Source: JAICMB01 sp035295125
GTDB taxonomy: Bacteria; Acidobacteriota; Terriglobia; Bryobacterales; Bryobacteraceae
Direction of reading: 5' to 3'
Length of the DNA: 64,000 nt
Assembly: GCA_035295125.1 (NCBI GenBank)
Contig: DATGJP010000056.1
Span: 1 to 64,000, forward strand
The notes under the pieces: model-generated
Told to the model about the DNA's origin: nothing
The model's input: the letters and a program-made list of their open reading frames with translations, nothing else
Databases searched by the model: none
In this document: positions 16,040 through 25,647 of the stretch, one piece after another
How positions within the stretch are numbered: position 1 is the stretch's first letter
How the letters are laid out: each line of letters starts with the position of its first letter
Made by a program: the position numbers and the translations under genes

Positions 16040-19000
16040 TCATTCCGAAGACATTTTCCGCGGGAAGGTGATCGCAAATCGCGTGCCCGAATCCCGAGCG
16101 ACAAGCAGCGTTCCATTCAGTTGTTGAACGAGCAGATGCAACAACTGAAACCCCATCGTATTCGTGTTCAGCGGATCGATCTTCTCGGACAGCCCGACTC
16201 CGTTGTCGACGACTTCCAGACGGCATCCCGCCTCGGCGGAATGGAATATTACCTTGATCTGCCCGGGCCTGCCTTCAGGAAAAGCGTGTTTGAAAGCATT
16301 GGTAAGGAGTTCGTTGACGATGAGGCCGCAGGGTACGGCCTCGGTGATTTGAAGTAAGAGCGGCTCCGCTCTTACGTCGACCAGGACGTGGGTCGCGCGT
16401 TTGCCATTAAGGGCAATGACGTCCCGCACCAGGTTGTCGACATAGCGGCTAAACTCGATGCGGGAAAAGTCGCCTGCGGCATAGAGCAATTCGTGTATAG
16501 CGGCGATGGAACGTACCCGAGTGTTCATCTCGCTCAGCATTTTTTTCCCCTCGGCGCTCTCCACGAATTCCGACTGCAGGCTGAGGAGGCTGGCGATAAT
16601 CTGCAGATTGTTCTTCACCCGGTGGTGAACTTCTTTGAGCAGCACCTCTTTCTCGGCGAGAGATGCACGCAGCCGCCGCTCCTGCGCCTGGAGTTGGCGG
16701 TCGGACTGGTGCCGCTCTGTCACGTCGCGCATAATTTTGGTGAAGCCACGCAACCGCCCGGCTGAATCGGAGACCGATGTGAGAACGCCACTGGCAAAGA
16801 ACCGGCTTCCATCTTTCCGAACGTGCCAGCGCTCGTCCTCTGAAGTGCCCCTTTCTCTCGCGGTCTCGATCTCCTGCTGAGGGGCGCCCGCGGCAACATC
16901 TTCGGGGGTGAAGATTCTATCAAACCGTTGTCCAACCATCTCCGCCTCCGAGTATCCAAGCAAGCGTTTCGCGCCGATATTCCAAGCCGAGATGACCCCA
17001 TTGACGTCCATTTGAAACAACGCGTAATCTCTTACGCTTTCAACGAACATCCGGAACCGCGACTCACTCTCGCGCAGAGCTTCCACCGCCCTGTTCCGGT
17101 CGGTAACATCGCGAATATTGATCTGCACAACCTGCTGCGAGCCGACCGTGTAGCGATTCGCAACCAGATCGGTTTGAATGATTCGACCGTCCGCGGATCG
17201 AAACGCGACGCCGTCCTGGCGCACGATCTCGCGGGACTGTGTTTCCGAGATGATATTGATCACCTGATCAGTGGTTTCCAAGGCCCCGAAGGAGCCCAAC
17301 AAGCAGCCCACCACCCGTTCCCGTTGATAGCCCAGGAGTTCGAGCATGAATGGATTCACATCCCTGATCTTTTCGGTTTCGGCATCGCAAATCAGCATGC
17401 CGACTTTGGCGGTTTCAAACATTCGCTGGTAGCGAGCCTCTGCCTGCGCGTGCAATTCAGTCACATCTTCAATCGCAAGCAGAATGCTTCGGCTGCGCTC
17501 ACCGTCGGGCGAAATGCGCTTCGCATTCAGCAGCATCCTCCGGCGGCCAATATGCGGAAAGGTATGCTCGATTTCAAAATCCTGAAACGACTTGTCTCCA
17601 AAAAGAGCTTCGCCCAGAAGCTCTCGCAGACGGGGGAGATTCCATTGGCCATTTCCCAAATCGTAAAGGAGTCTGCCCTCCGTATCCGACCGGGATACGT
17701 GAAAAGTCTCGTAAAACGCCTCCGTCGCTCGTTCCACCCGAAGGTCCGCGTCGAGGACCACCAGAGGTTCCCGGACCGTTTCGATCAGACTTTCCGCATA
17801 GTCGCGAGCCTTTTCCGCCGCTCGCAGTGTCCTTTTCAGAACGTCGACATCGAAGAAGATGATGATCGCTCCGTCGATGTGGTTATCGGCCGTCCGGTAG
17901 GGCCGGATCGAGACGGAATACCAATGACCCGTCTGGTCCTGAATCTCTTTTTCCTCGCTGCGCAAGGTCTCAGAGACGTTCTGCACGGACGCAATCAGAC
18001 CGGATATATCGATGTTGCCCGAAAGACGGGTGATCGCATGGCCGACATCAAACGCTCTGACGTCCAGTATTTTCTCCGCCGCCGCGCTGAACTTTCTGAG
18101 CCGCAGCTGATTGTCCAGCATGAGGAACGGGAGGTTCACCGCAGTCAAGAGATTGCTGAAATCGCTGTTGGCGACATTCAATTCCTGGTTGCGGGTCTGT
18201 AACTCTTCGTTCAGAGTTGTCAGTTCCTCGTTGGCGCTTTGCAACTCTTCTTTTGTGGTGCTCAACTCCTCGTTGGTGCTTTGCAGCTCCTCATTCGCGC
18301 TGCGGACCTCCTCGTTGGATGCGCGTAATTCCTCCACATGCGCTTCGTGATCCTCATTCGCGTTCCGAAGTTGCTCACGGAGTTCCAGGATTTGTCTTTC
18401 CAGATCGCGATTGGTAGCCTCCAACGTCGTGGCATCGCTGGTAGCGTCTAACGGCGGCGCCGCGACGACAGGGGGACCGGGGCGCTCCGTGAGACCGGTA
18501 GTTTCCTGAAAGGCCACAATGAAATAGCGTTCCTTGAGCGCTGCCCCAGAAATGGGGGTCACTTCAATGGCGATTTCCCTCCTGTTCCCCTGATACTCGG
18601 TGACAATGCCTTCTTCCCGGACGGAGATGTTCCGGGCGGCGGCGGCATCGAGGAGCCTGCGCAAAGGACGCACCAGGCTCTCCCGCGCCATGTGCAGGAG
18701 ATGCAAAGTGGCTTGACCCGGAGTCGGCTCGAGGTATAAACCCGTACGACCGCGAAAATGAAGAATCTGTAGATCGGCGTCAATCACGACCGCGGGCGGA
18801 GAATACTTGTTTTGGAGAATGAGGTCGGCTTTTTTTTGAAGGTCGAGACCGTGAACGGTGATATGGGCTTTGGGCATCTCCGGTTCCGCGGCCGCTGTAA
18901 AGTTCGGCGTCAGGTTCAAGGTAAGGCGCAAAGGGGCCGGCTTGCGGCCGTAAATGCGGTTGTGTTTGTCAATCACCAGGAACAAGTCACTCGCCGCGCC

Positions 19001-20443
19001 GATGGACTCTGCTGAGCCGAGCAGCAGTAGTCCGGAGTCGTTGAGGCTGTAATGGAAGACCGGCAATACTCGGGCCTGTAGCACCGAATCGAGGTAGATC
19101 AGCAGATTGCGGCAACTGATCAAGTCCATGTGTCCAAACGGAGGGTCACTGGTAATGTCCTGGCGCGCGAAAATGCAGCTTTCGCGGATACTTTTAGAGA
19201 CTTGATAACCGCGATCCACGTGGACGAAGAATCGCCGCAAGCGTTCCTGGGAGACGTCTTGGGTGATCAAATCGGCGTAGGTCGCCGCGCGGGCGCGATC
19301 CAGCGCCAGGTCGCTGATATCGGTGCCGAACAACTGCAACGGGGTATCGAGTTCTAAAGCGTTGGTCAGTTCTTTGAGGCAGATCGCAAGGGAGTACACC
19401 TCTTCACCGGTCGCACACCCGGGAACCCACACCCGAAAAGGTTCAGTCGATTTGCGGGACGTCAGGATTTCCTTAAGCAGGACAGCCAATGCGTCGAAGA
19501 CCGGGACATCGCGGAAGAAATTGGTAAAACTGATGAGCAAATCCCGATAAAGCTCTCGCGCCTCCTCGGGCTCCTTCTCAAGAGCGTTCGCATACTCAGC
19601 AAGAGTTCTGATTCTCCTGATCATCATGCGTCTTCCAATCCGGCGGCGAATGGTGTTCACCTTGTAGTGAGAAAAGTCAACGTTCGTTCGGGTACGCAGG
19701 ATGCGGAACACCTTCCTGAGTTCGCCGTCTCCCTCAGGCAGAATTTCGGCGTGTGGTTCCGTTGGCTGAGGCTGGACGTAGGGATGGTTGCTCAAGCTTG
19801 TCAGTTCACGGGCGATTTCCTCCGGGGTGAGAATGTAATCGATAGCGCCCGTTGAAATTGCATTGCGAGGCATACCGAGATGTTGGGCGGAGGCTTCATC
19901 CTGGGCAAACGTGATTCCGCATTCCTCTTTAATCGCTCTGACGCCCTGGCTGCCGTCAGAGGCGCTTCCGGAGAGAATGATGCCAATCGCACGGCTGCCC
20001 TGCACGCGTGCTAAAGACTCGAAAAAGGCGTCTACGGGCAAATGAAGACCCGGAGTCCGAGGCGCAAGCCTCAAAACGCCATCTTCCAAAACCATGGTGG
20101 TACCGGGCGGAATCACATAGACTTCGTTCGGATAAATCGATATGCCATCCTCGACGTTTCGTACCGGCATCGATGTGGCCTTGGCTAAGATCTCGGGCAA
20201 ATGGCTGGTGTGGTGCGGATCGAGATGCTGTATAAAGATGAAGGCCATGCCGGTATTGTTCGGTAACGCCTGCAGCAGCCTGGTGAATGCATCCAAGCCG
20301 CCGGCGGAACCGCCGATGCCGACGATCGGAAACTCGTGTCCCCGCAGCGGGCTGACGTCGACATCGTTGCCCCGATTGACTTCAATCGGCCCGGTCTCGA
20401 GTTCTTTCCCGGATGGGCTCGTGTCTTCGTCAGATTCAGCCAT
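16040..20443 (-). CDS. CheB-CheR-PAS-histidine kinase fusion
   Basis: The 1467-residue protein joins a chemotaxis methylesterase, a methyltransferase and a sensor kinase. About 38-225 is CheB without its receiver (GGSAGGLDAF Ser, FIQHLDPHHTS His, SGSASDGSQGV Asp). About 243-500 is CheR (FSHYKVNTIRRRIGRRM, WVPGCATGEEVYSLAICL near 340). About 668-760 is a long coiled coil of NEELQ/NEEL repeats. Four PAS domains fill about 765-1250. EVHHRVKNNLQ near 1270 is a HisKA_2 box, then an HATPase end. CheB/CheR parts may modify the adjoining coiled coil and tune the kinase; that is inference. It follows the receiver-kinase gene by 19 bp, an operon. Confidence 0.93.
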   Translation of the reverse strand: MAESDEDTSPSGKELETGPIEVNRGNDVDVSPLRGHEFPIVGIGGSAGGLDAFTRLLQALPNNTGMAFIFIQHLDPHHTSHLPEILAKATSMPVRNVEDGISIYPNEVYVIPPGTTMVLEDGVLRLAPRTPGLHLPVDAFFESLARVQGSRAIGIILSGSASDGSQGVRAIKEECGITFAQDEASAQHLGMPRNAISTGAIDYILTPEEIARELTSLSNHPYVQPQPTEPHAEILPEGDGELRKVFRILRTRTNVDFSHYKVNTIRRRIGRRMMIRRIRTLAEYANALEKEPEEARELYRDLLISFTNFFRDVPVFDALAVLLKEILTSRKSTEPFRVWVPGCATGEEVYSLAICLKELTNALELDTPLQLFGTDISDLALDRARAATYADLITQDVSQERLRRFFVHVDRGYQVSKSIRESCIFARQDITSDPPFGHMDLISCRNLLIYLDSVLQARVLPVFHYSLNDSGLLLLGSAESIGAASDLFLVIDKHNRIYGRKPAPLRLTLNLTPNFTAAAEPEMPKAHITVHGLDLQKKADLILQNKYSPPAVVIDADLQILHFRGRTGLYLEPTPGQATLHLLHMARESLVRPLRRLLDAAAARNISVREEGIVTEYQGNRREIAIEVTPISGAALKERYFIVAFQETTGLTERPGPPVVAAPPLDATSDATTLEATNRDLERQILELREQLRNANEDHEAHVEELRASNEEVRSANEELQSTNEELSTTKEELQSANEELTTLNEELQTRNQELNVANSDFSNLLTAVNLPFLMLDNQLRLRKFSAAAEKILDVRAFDVGHAITRLSGNIDISGLIASVQNVSETLRSEEKEIQDQTGHWYSVSIRPYRTADNHIDGAIIIFFDVDVLKRTLRAAEKARDYAESLIETVREPLVVLDADLRVERATEAFYETFHVSRSDTEGRLLYDLGNGQWNLPRLRELLGEALFGDKSFQDFEIEHTFPHIGRRRMLLNAKRISPDGERSRSILLAIEDVTELHAQAEARYQRMFETAKVGMLICDAETEKIRDVNPFMLELLGYQRERVVGCLLGSFGALETTDQVINIISETQSREIVRQDGVAFRSADGRIIQTDLVANRYTVGSQQVVQINIRDVTDRNRAVEALRESESRFRMFVESVRDYALFQMDVNGVISAWNIGAKRLLGYSEAEMVGQRFDRIFTPEDVAAGAPQQEIETARERGTSEDERWHVRKDGSRFFASGVLTSVSDSAGRLRGFTKIMRDVTERHQSDRQLQAQERRLRASLAEKEVLLKEVHHRVKNNLQIIASLLSLQSEFVESAEGKKMLSEMNTRVRSIAAIHELLYAAGDFSRIEFSRYVDNLVRDVIALNGKRATHVLVDVRAEPLLLQITEAVPCGLIVNELLTNAFKHAFPEGRPGQIKVIFHSAEAGCRLEVVDNGVGLSEKIDPLNTNTMGFQLLHLLVQQLNGTLLVARDSGTRFAITFPRKMSSE

Positions 20444-20462
20444 TCGGAATCAGTCCTTTCGT

Positions 20463-21620
20463 TTACGATTGTGGGTTGACGTCACCATGGTTCATGAAGT
20501 GCCGGGGGGGGGTGTACCTTTCCGTTAAGGGTTTTGTTTCAAGAGGAATGCGGACGTGAACGCTCGTACCCAGGCCCGGAACCGACTCGATAGCCAAATT
20601 GCCGCCCAGCAACTCGGCGCGCTCCGCCATACTCTTCAGACCGAGACCACTGGAAGAGTTCAGGCGCTCAGGTGAGATACCCAAGCCGCTGTCGCGGATG
20701 GTGAGAAGGAGTTCTCGCGGCGCTCCTTCGAGGAGGATCATGACGGTCACATCTTCCCCGGCATGTTTGATGACATTGTGTAAAGCTTCCTGAGCAATGC
20801 GATAAATCGCCAGGGATACATCACGGCTGAACTGTTGCGGGAGGGAGCGGGCGATAAAGCGCGCCGGTCTTTCATATCGCTCTTCAAACGTTTCGGTGAG
20901 GTAGCGCAGCGCGGCGGCCAGGCCCAGATCGTCGAGTATCGAAGGATGCAGGCGATGCGAGATATCGCGCAATTGTACAGACAGTTTGCCAAGGTCCGCG
21001 AGAATACCATCGAGCTCGGCGTGGTGATGGTTGCGGACCTCCGGCGAAAGCTTCTGCCATAAGGTTTCAATTGCAATCTGAAGGAAAGCAACCTGCTGGC
21101 TGATGTCGTCGTGCAGATCTCTTGCAATCTGCGCTCTTTCTTCTTCCTGGGCCCGAAAGAGCCGGGCCGTAACGGCACGCAGTTCCTCTTTGGTGTCGAC
21201 CAGGACATTCGTGGTGGTTAACGCTTCCTCGGCAAGCCGCTTTCGCTGCGCATCTTGTTGCAGTGCGATTTCTATGGTTGCATGCAGTTCCTCGTCCGCG
21301 AAAGGCTTGACGATAAAGCCGTATGGTTCCGGAACTCGGGCCCGACGAATGGTCTCCGGATCGCTGAATGCGGTAAGAAAAACCACCGGGATCTCATACT
21401 CGTTTCGAACTCGCACGGCCAGTTCCACGCCGTCGATTTCTCCAGTCAATCCAATATCAGCCAGCAGTAGATCGGTAGGGGAATCCTTGAGTTGCTCGAG
21501 GGCCGCATCTCCGTTGGTAGCGATCCCGACGATGTCATAGCCCAGCCGGGTTAGCAGCCGGCGGAGATGATCACTTGTGATCCGCTCGTCCTCCACGATG
21601 AGAATCCGTGCTTTATCCAC
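20463..21620 (-). CDS. receiver-histidine kinase hybrid (HisKA_3 type)
   Basis: The 385-residue protein has an N-terminal receiver (Asp55 in LLLADIGLTG, Lys105), a short coiled coil about 120-155, a HisKA_3 dimerisation box with His170 (ERAQIARDLHDDISQQVA), and an HATPase (ALHNVIKHA, DSGLGI, GLGLKSMAERAELLGG). No sensor or membrane part is present, so it is soluble and takes its input through the receiver. It is the first gene of an operon with the CheB-CheR-PAS kinase. Phosphorelay between the two is likely but not shown. Confidence 0.93.
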   Translation of the reverse strand: MDKARILIVEDERITSDHLRRLLTRLGYDIVGIATNGDAALEQLKDSPTDLLLADIGLTGEIDGVELAVRVRNEYEIPVVFLTAFSDPETIRRARVPEPYGFIVKPFADEELHATIEIALQQDAQRKRLAEEALTTTNVLVDTKEELRAVTARLFRAQEEERAQIARDLHDDISQQVAFLQIAIETLWQKLSPEVRNHHHAELDGILADLGKLSVQLRDISHRLHPSILDDLGLAAALRYLTETFEERYERPARFIARSLPQQFSRDVSLAIYRIAQEALHNVIKHAGEDVTVMILLEGAPRELLLTIRDSGLGISPERLNSSSGLGLKSMAERAELLGGNLAIESVPGLGTSVHVRIPLETKPLTERYTPPRHFMNHGDVNPQS

Positions 21621-22180
21621 AGCGTCTCAGTTTCTCACGAAGCCCAGTCCATCCGATCTATGTATACCTCCATTTCGTTCCGACGATGGACTCTCCGTCG
21701 TTTAACACAACCGGGCAAGGCCGTGATTGCTTTGTTCGGCAACCCGCCGGCCTGTGCGGGCGTGTCTTGACGTTAGACGCGCGGGAGGGAAAGGGTGGAT
21801 CAGGACTGGCGCCGCCGAGGGCTTGAAAACAAGGTGGCGCGTGGCGGTTTCGCCTGTGCGTTGTCGGTGAAGTCCAAAGGCAGGCTGAATGCCCGGATCA
21901 CCTTCCACATCCTAGAACCTTCGCAGGGGCGCACAGAATCAGAGGCGGTGTGGTACCTTTCCACAGCCTGCAGCCCGCAGGGTTTTGACCGTGTCTTACA
22001 GGGGTGGAGGTTGCGAAACGGCGGGCTTCAGTTTTGGGGCGGTGGCAAGCGGTGGGCGGACCGTGCTATTATTGGGTTGTCTTTGCCTCATCTCGCCGCA
22101 GTGCTTGCCACTGGCTTTATCCCGTTCCGCGGCCTTCAGCGCAAATCTGGACAGAGACAGTCTGGCTAGGAGGCCTTTCT
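21621..22180. other. 560-bp region before the RRM gene
   Basis: No convincing gene. It contains a dispersed palindrome (21832-21883), and the stretch from 22000 on is the probable promoter and 5' leader of the RRM gene, with a TATTATT around 22068 as a possible -10. Confidence 0.4.
21832..21883 (+). repeat. dispersed palindromic repeat, copy A
   Basis: The core is TGGCGGTTTCGCCTGTGCG, flanked by AAGGTGGCGC before and CGGTGAAGTCCAAAGG after. The same flanks and core occur at 49428 and, inverted, at 60466-60578; shorter cores are at 25496 and 63362. Confidence 0.7.
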
Positions 22181-22501
22181 ATGACCAATATTTTCGTTGG
22201 CAATCTCAGCTACTCTACGACGCAGGAAGACCTGCATTCAACTTTCGCCCAGTTTGGGAACGTCGAACGTGTCAACGTTGTGACGGATCGCGAATCGGGA
22301 CAGCCGCGCGGCTTCGCCTTCATTGAAATGACGGACCCGAACGAAGCGCAGAACGCAATTTCGCAACTGAATGGTGTGGAACTGCACGGCCGTGCCATGA
22401 ATGTGAACGAAGCTCGTCCGAAGCCGTCTTCGGGCGGCGGGCGAGGCGGGTTCGGCGGTTCACGGAAAGGCGGCGGGGGCGGCGGTCGCAACCGGTGGTA
22501 A
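22181..22501 (+). CDS. RRM-type RNA-binding protein
   Basis: The 106-residue protein starts at an ATG after CTAGGAGG. It is a single RNA recognition motif: RNP2 is IFVGNL at residues 4-9 and RNP1 is RGFAFIEM near 44. The C-terminus is a Gly/Arg-rich tail (GGGRGGFGGSRKGGGGGG). This is the small glycine-rich RRM type found in cyanobacteria and some other bacteria, linked to RNA chaperoning and often cold-induced. A paralogue lies at 26368-26682. Confidence 0.92.
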   Translation: MTNIFVGNLSYSTTQEDLHSTFAQFGNVERVNVVTDRESGQPRGFAFIEMTDPNEAQNAISQLNGVELHGRAMNVNEARPKPSSGGGRGGFGGSRKGGGGGGRNRW

Positions 22502-22565
22502 CAACCCGGTTGTTGTATCTCGCAGCAACGGTGAGACTTCCGAACTGACCAACTAAGGAGGTGTT

Positions 22566-22724
22566 ATGGCGAGTCGAGGACCACAGTCGTTCCAGAAGCG
22601 GCAGAAAGAACAGCAGCGCAAGGAAAAACAACAGGAGAAGATGGCGAAAAGGTTAGAACGCAAACGCCACGCGGAAGCATCTCCTGCCCCTCCGGCGCAG
22701 CAAGAGGAAGCCGAATCATCGTGA
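22566..22724 (+). CDS. small highly charged protein, unknown
   Basis: The 52-residue product (start MASRGPQSFQKRQKEQ) is nearly all Lys, Arg, Gln and Glu in its first 36 residues, so a single basic helix, then an Ala/Pro/Glu tail. TAAGGAGG lies 5 bp before the ATG, an excellent ribosome site. It is 64 bp after the RRM gene and overlaps the next gene by 4 bp (GTGA), so the three probably form one transcript. A nucleic-acid- or ribosome-associated role is inferred from charge and neighbours only. Confidence 0.75.
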   Translation: MASRGPQSFQKRQKEQQRKEKQQEKMAKRLERKRHAEASPAPPAQQEEAESS

Positions 22725-23071
22725 AAACCCGAAGACGACCTCTCGTAGAAAAGAGCAGACCTACCGTTCCTACCGTTCACGCGGAGCCTAAGCCACCGAA
22801 TCGCCGGCCTTCAGGAGGTTCTGAAGCAGTTAGTTCTGAGCGCCATATTCCTGAAAAAACAGAGAGCGCCAAGAACTACAAGACGACGCTTCCCAGCTAC
22901 CGTTTCCAGCGTGCGAGAACGCCAGGCATCATCGAAGTGCTCAATGAGAACTCCTACGTGATGGCTGAATACAGCGAGCGCACCGGATCCGTGAAATGGC
23001 AGCGTATGGTGCTTGCATCTCAACGAGAGCAAATCGAAAAATGGCTTGACGCTCATTATCCCAGGGCGTAG
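22721..23071 (+). CDS. hypothetical protein, basic
   Basis: It starts at a GTG that overlaps the previous stop. The 116 residues divide into a disordered basic N-terminus (rich in Arg, Pro, Ser) and a compact C-terminal part (IIEVLNENSYVMAEYSERTG, VKWQRMVLASQREQIEKWL) that looks like a small alpha/beta domain. No family recognised. Translational coupling to the charged 52-residue protein suggests a joint function. A hairpin follows 9 bp after the stop. Confidence 0.7.
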   Translation: MKTRRRPLVEKSRPTVPTVHAEPKPPNRRPSGGSEAVSSERHIPEKTESAKNYKTTLPSYRFQRARTPGIIEVLNENSYVMAEYSERTGSVKWQRMVLASQREQIEKWLDAHYPRA

Positions 23072-23079
23072 CATCTTGA

Positions 23080-23108
23080 AGCCCCTTGTCGCTCGATGAC
23101 AAGGGGCT
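23080..23108 (+). terminator. hairpin after the RRM operon
   Basis: AGCCCCTTGTC at 23080-23090 pairs with GACAAGGGGCT at 23098-23108, 11 bp with a 7-base loop. The tail has no clear T run, so it may act as a weak terminator or transcript stabiliser. Confidence 0.55.
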
Positions 23109-23189
23109 CTCGCGACAACCTTCCAAGATCCTAGTCGACGTTAAGCTGCTTCCCTTTTCTTCCCAAACAACATTTGTCCCAAAGTCTAA

Positions 23190-24455
23190 ATGAATAAATT
23201 TTCTGAACTTCCGCTCTGCGACCTTTTGCAGAGCAACCTGATGAAGCACGGGTATGTCCAGCCGACACCCGTGCAAAGCGAAGCCATTCCTCCGGCCCTG
23301 GCCGGCCGCGATGTGGTGGCCACGGCACAAACCGGAACCGGCAAAACGCTGGCGTTTCTGTTGCCCATAATTCAATCCTTGACTCAACCGGCAGGCAAGC
23401 CGGGCGCAGGCATCCGAGTCTTGATTCTTGTTCCTACCCGCGAACTTGCTCTCCAGATTCACGAAAGCACGCTCAAGCTGACGCAAGGGCTGAAACTGCA
23501 CTCGGCTGTCGTGGTGGGGGGCATGAGTGAGACCACGCAGTTGCGAAACGTCCGGCAAGGCGCGAGGATCGTGATCGCAACGCCGGGACGCTTATGTGAC
23601 TTTCTCGATCGGAAACTCGTCGACCTGGGAAAGGTGGGCGTGCTGGTTCTGGATGAAGCAGATCGCATGCTTGACATGGGCTTCCTGCCGGCACTCAAGC
23701 AGATCCTTGGGTGCATTCCGGAACACCGGCAGACTCTGCTTTACTCCGCCACCATCGAAAAGTCGGTGGCGCACTTGATTAGCGCCCACGTCAAAGACCC
23801 GGTCCGCGTGGCCATTGGCGCCACTACGAAGCCCCTGGACTGCATCGATCTCCACGTCTACGAAGTGGAGCAGGACGGCAAGCTCAGCCTCCTGGAAAAA
23901 TTGCTGCAGCAGGAAGCGGGCTCGTTCCTGGTATTCGCCCGTACAAAGCACGGAACAGACCGCCTGGCCCGGCGCCTGAGCGCGTCCGGCATTGACGCCA
24001 CACGGATCCATGGCGATCGCACGCAGGGCCAACGCAATGAAGCACTGGCCGGATTCAAGAAGGGTAATTATCGGGTGCTGGTGGCCACCGACGTAGCCGC
24101 TCGCGGCATTCACGTGGATGACATCGCGCACGTGGTGAATTACGACCTTCCCCAAGTTCCCGAGGATTTCATCCATCGCGTGGGCCGCACCGGCCGCGCC
24201 GGAGCCCGCGGAACCGCATCGACCTTCGCCACGCGCGGCGAACGCAGCGATGTTCGCAAGATCGAAGCTGCAATGAAGACGCGGCTGACGCCGAGAGAAG
24301 TAAGCCCGGGGCAGCCGCTTCGCGAGGAGAAAGCGGCGTCTCATCCCATCACGCAATGCCAGCCTAAGGGGAACGCGAGCCCGTTCCGGCACGCGCAAGC
24401 CCAGCCCGCGGCACTTCGCAGCAGGTTCCGATCGTCACGACGCAAGGCCGGATGA
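23190..24455 (+). CDS. DEAD-box RNA helicase (RhlE-like)
   Basis: The 421-residue protein carries all helicase motifs: Q motif (GYVQPTPVQSEAIPP), motif I AQTGTGKT, PTRELALQI, TPGRLCDF, DEAD in VLDEADRMLDMGF, SATIEK, the second RecA domain with ARTKHGTDRLARRL and ATDVAARGI, and HRVGRTGRAG. The C-terminal 60 residues are basic and disordered, typical of RhlE-type proteins that act on ribosomal RNA or in the degradosome, often in the cold. Its place between two RRM proteins supports an RNA-remodelling neighbourhood. Confidence 0.93.
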   Translation: MNKFSELPLCDLLQSNLMKHGYVQPTPVQSEAIPPALAGRDVVATAQTGTGKTLAFLLPIIQSLTQPAGKPGAGIRVLILVPTRELALQIHESTLKLTQGLKLHSAVVVGGMSETTQLRNVRQGARIVIATPGRLCDFLDRKLVDLGKVGVLVLDEADRMLDMGFLPALKQILGCIPEHRQTLLYSATIEKSVAHLISAHVKDPVRVAIGATTKPLDCIDLHVYEVEQDGKLSLLEKLLQQEAGSFLVFARTKHGTDRLARRLSASGIDATRIHGDRTQGQRNEALAGFKKGNYRVLVATDVAARGIHVDDIAHVVNYDLPQVPEDFIHRVGRTGRAGARGTASTFATRGERSDVRKIEAAMKTRLTPREVSPGQPLREEKAASHPITQCQPKGNASPFRHAQAQPAALRSRFRSSRRKAG

Positions 24456-24772
24456 TTGATTCGATGGCGTCCAGGAGCCCCGGCGCAGCCGGTCCTGGAC
24501 AAGGGCGGCGCGTCATGTACCGCGCAATCGAAGAGCGTTGATCAAAGCGGTGGCGCACTCGTGGGTGACCGTGTCATACTATATGTGCCTCAACCCGCGA
24601 AAAGTGCCACCTCAACAGTGCGGGGCATTTCTCCTCTTTCAGGCAGAAGGAAGCCGCGTATGACAGCAAGGCAACCTTCCTGTCAGCTCAAACTATGACC
24701 CTAAAAGGAAGAGCATGGTCCTAAAGATTCTCCTGAAAACCATTACATCAGGATCTGAAACGAGAGCCGAAA
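24456..24772. other. intergenic with hairpin 24469-24500
   Basis: GTCCAGGA at 24469-24476 pairs with TCCTGGAC at 24493-24500, enclosing a GC-rich inner stem, soon after the helicase stop; a likely terminator without a T run. The rest holds no credible gene. Confidence 0.45.
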
Positions 24773-25063
24773 TTGACTAGTACGGCAACGATCGCGGCCA
24801 ACACGCGCGAACTGATCCTGCAGCTAAGCCGTGGTAACGCTGATCCAGCCCATGCCCTGGCGCGGAGTGTTCAGGCCGATCTGAACATGATCTTAACCTC
24901 CGATTTTAATGGGGCCAGCAACCTGCGGCAGCAGGCGCGGCAGACCATGTTTGCCATTGAGGAAGTGCTGGCGCTGGTCGATTCAAGTGACCTTCGGGGA
25001 GCCTGGGAAGCCGCTCGAGACGCCGCAAGGGAGTGGCGTGCCATCGCCCAAGAGGAAGATTAG
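24773..25063 (+). CDS. hypothetical protein
   Basis: A 96-residue frame with a TTG start. The product is almost wholly helical, with alternating Ala/Leu and charged residues (ANTRELILQLSRG, ASNLRQQARQTMFAIEEVLALV) and an acidic end. No membrane span, cysteine or known motif. Composition is convincing for a small soluble helical protein; the start is uncertain because no clear ribosome site precedes it. Confidence 0.55.
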   Translation: MTSTATIAANTRELILQLSRGNADPAHALARSVQADLNMILTSDFNGASNLRQQARQTMFAIEEVLALVDSSDLRGAWEAARDAAREWRAIAQEED

Positions 25064-25080
25064 CGCCAGTATTAGTTACC

Positions 25081-25109
25081 TTGACAAAGTAAGCAATTTA
25101 ACCGATAAT
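25081..25109 (+). promoter_or_regulatory. sigma-70 promoter
   Basis: TTGACA at 25081-25086 and GATAAT at 25104-25109 with 17-bp spacing, nearly consensus. It lies about 115 bp ahead of the small membrane protein gene at 25224. Confidence 0.6.
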
Positions 25110-25223
25110 TATAATGCCTGGAGCAATCCTGCCCACTCGCAGATCACTTGAACTAAGTCAGCTGATCTGATCTCTCCTTCTTAGCCACCGCCGACAACCT
25201 GGAGTTTTGCTGTGTTTCATGCC

Positions 25224-25439
25224 ATGCAGACAACCACGGGACGTGTCTACACCGGGACCGTAGCGTGGCTGGCTGTCGCTCTCGTCTACATTCCTGCCGC
25301 ATTGCTCGTAACTGGTCCCCTATATGTTTGGCCATCACTGGCGTTCATGTCGGTAGCGATCTGCGCGACAACGGCCTGGATGAACGGGAAGAAAACTCGC
25401 CTGAGAAGCGCTCCTACGGAGCGGGCGAGGAATTCGTGA
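25224..25439 (+). CDS. small two-span membrane protein
   Basis: The 71-residue product (start MQTTTGRVYTG) has two hydrophobic stretches, VAWLAVALVYIPAALLV and WPSLAFMSVAICATTAW, and a basic tail, so it is probably an inner-membrane hairpin with both ends inside. A GTG four codons upstream is an alternative start. A good promoter precedes it. No family recognised. Confidence 0.5.
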   Translation: MQTTTGRVYTGTVAWLAVALVYIPAALLVTGPLYVWPSLAFMSVAICATTAWMNGKKTRLRSAPTERARNS

Positions 25440-25495
25440 ACGGGCGGCACGGCAGCAGCGAACGCTTTAGCCCGTGGCAGAAGTCTTTCAGAGCG

Positions 25496-25530
25496 GCATG
25501 CGCCGGCGAAACCGCCTGCGCTACCTTTAG
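25496..25530 (-). repeat. dispersed palindromic repeat, copy B
   Basis: GGCGAAACCGCCTGCGCTACCTTTAG is the core in inverted orientation. A second palindrome type, CAGGCATTCAGCCTGCC, follows near 25561. Confidence 0.6.
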
Positions 25531-25647
25531 GGCTCAACTGGTAGCGAGCCTGGGTGGGACAGGCATTCAGCCTGCCCTATTTCTGCCACCGGCTGCTAGA
25601 CCTGCCGCCGTGGCCTTGGATCTACTCATACAAGCTGGGAGAAACAA

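Noticed and set aside
16928..18202. 424-residue open frame opposite the PAS kinase
   Set aside because: Antisense shadow of a GC-rich conserved gene; its composition is not protein-like.
22004..22180. N-terminal extension of the RRM protein
   Set aside because: A strong ribosome site (CTAGGAGG) precedes the internal ATG at 22181 and the extension has no RRM-family likeness.
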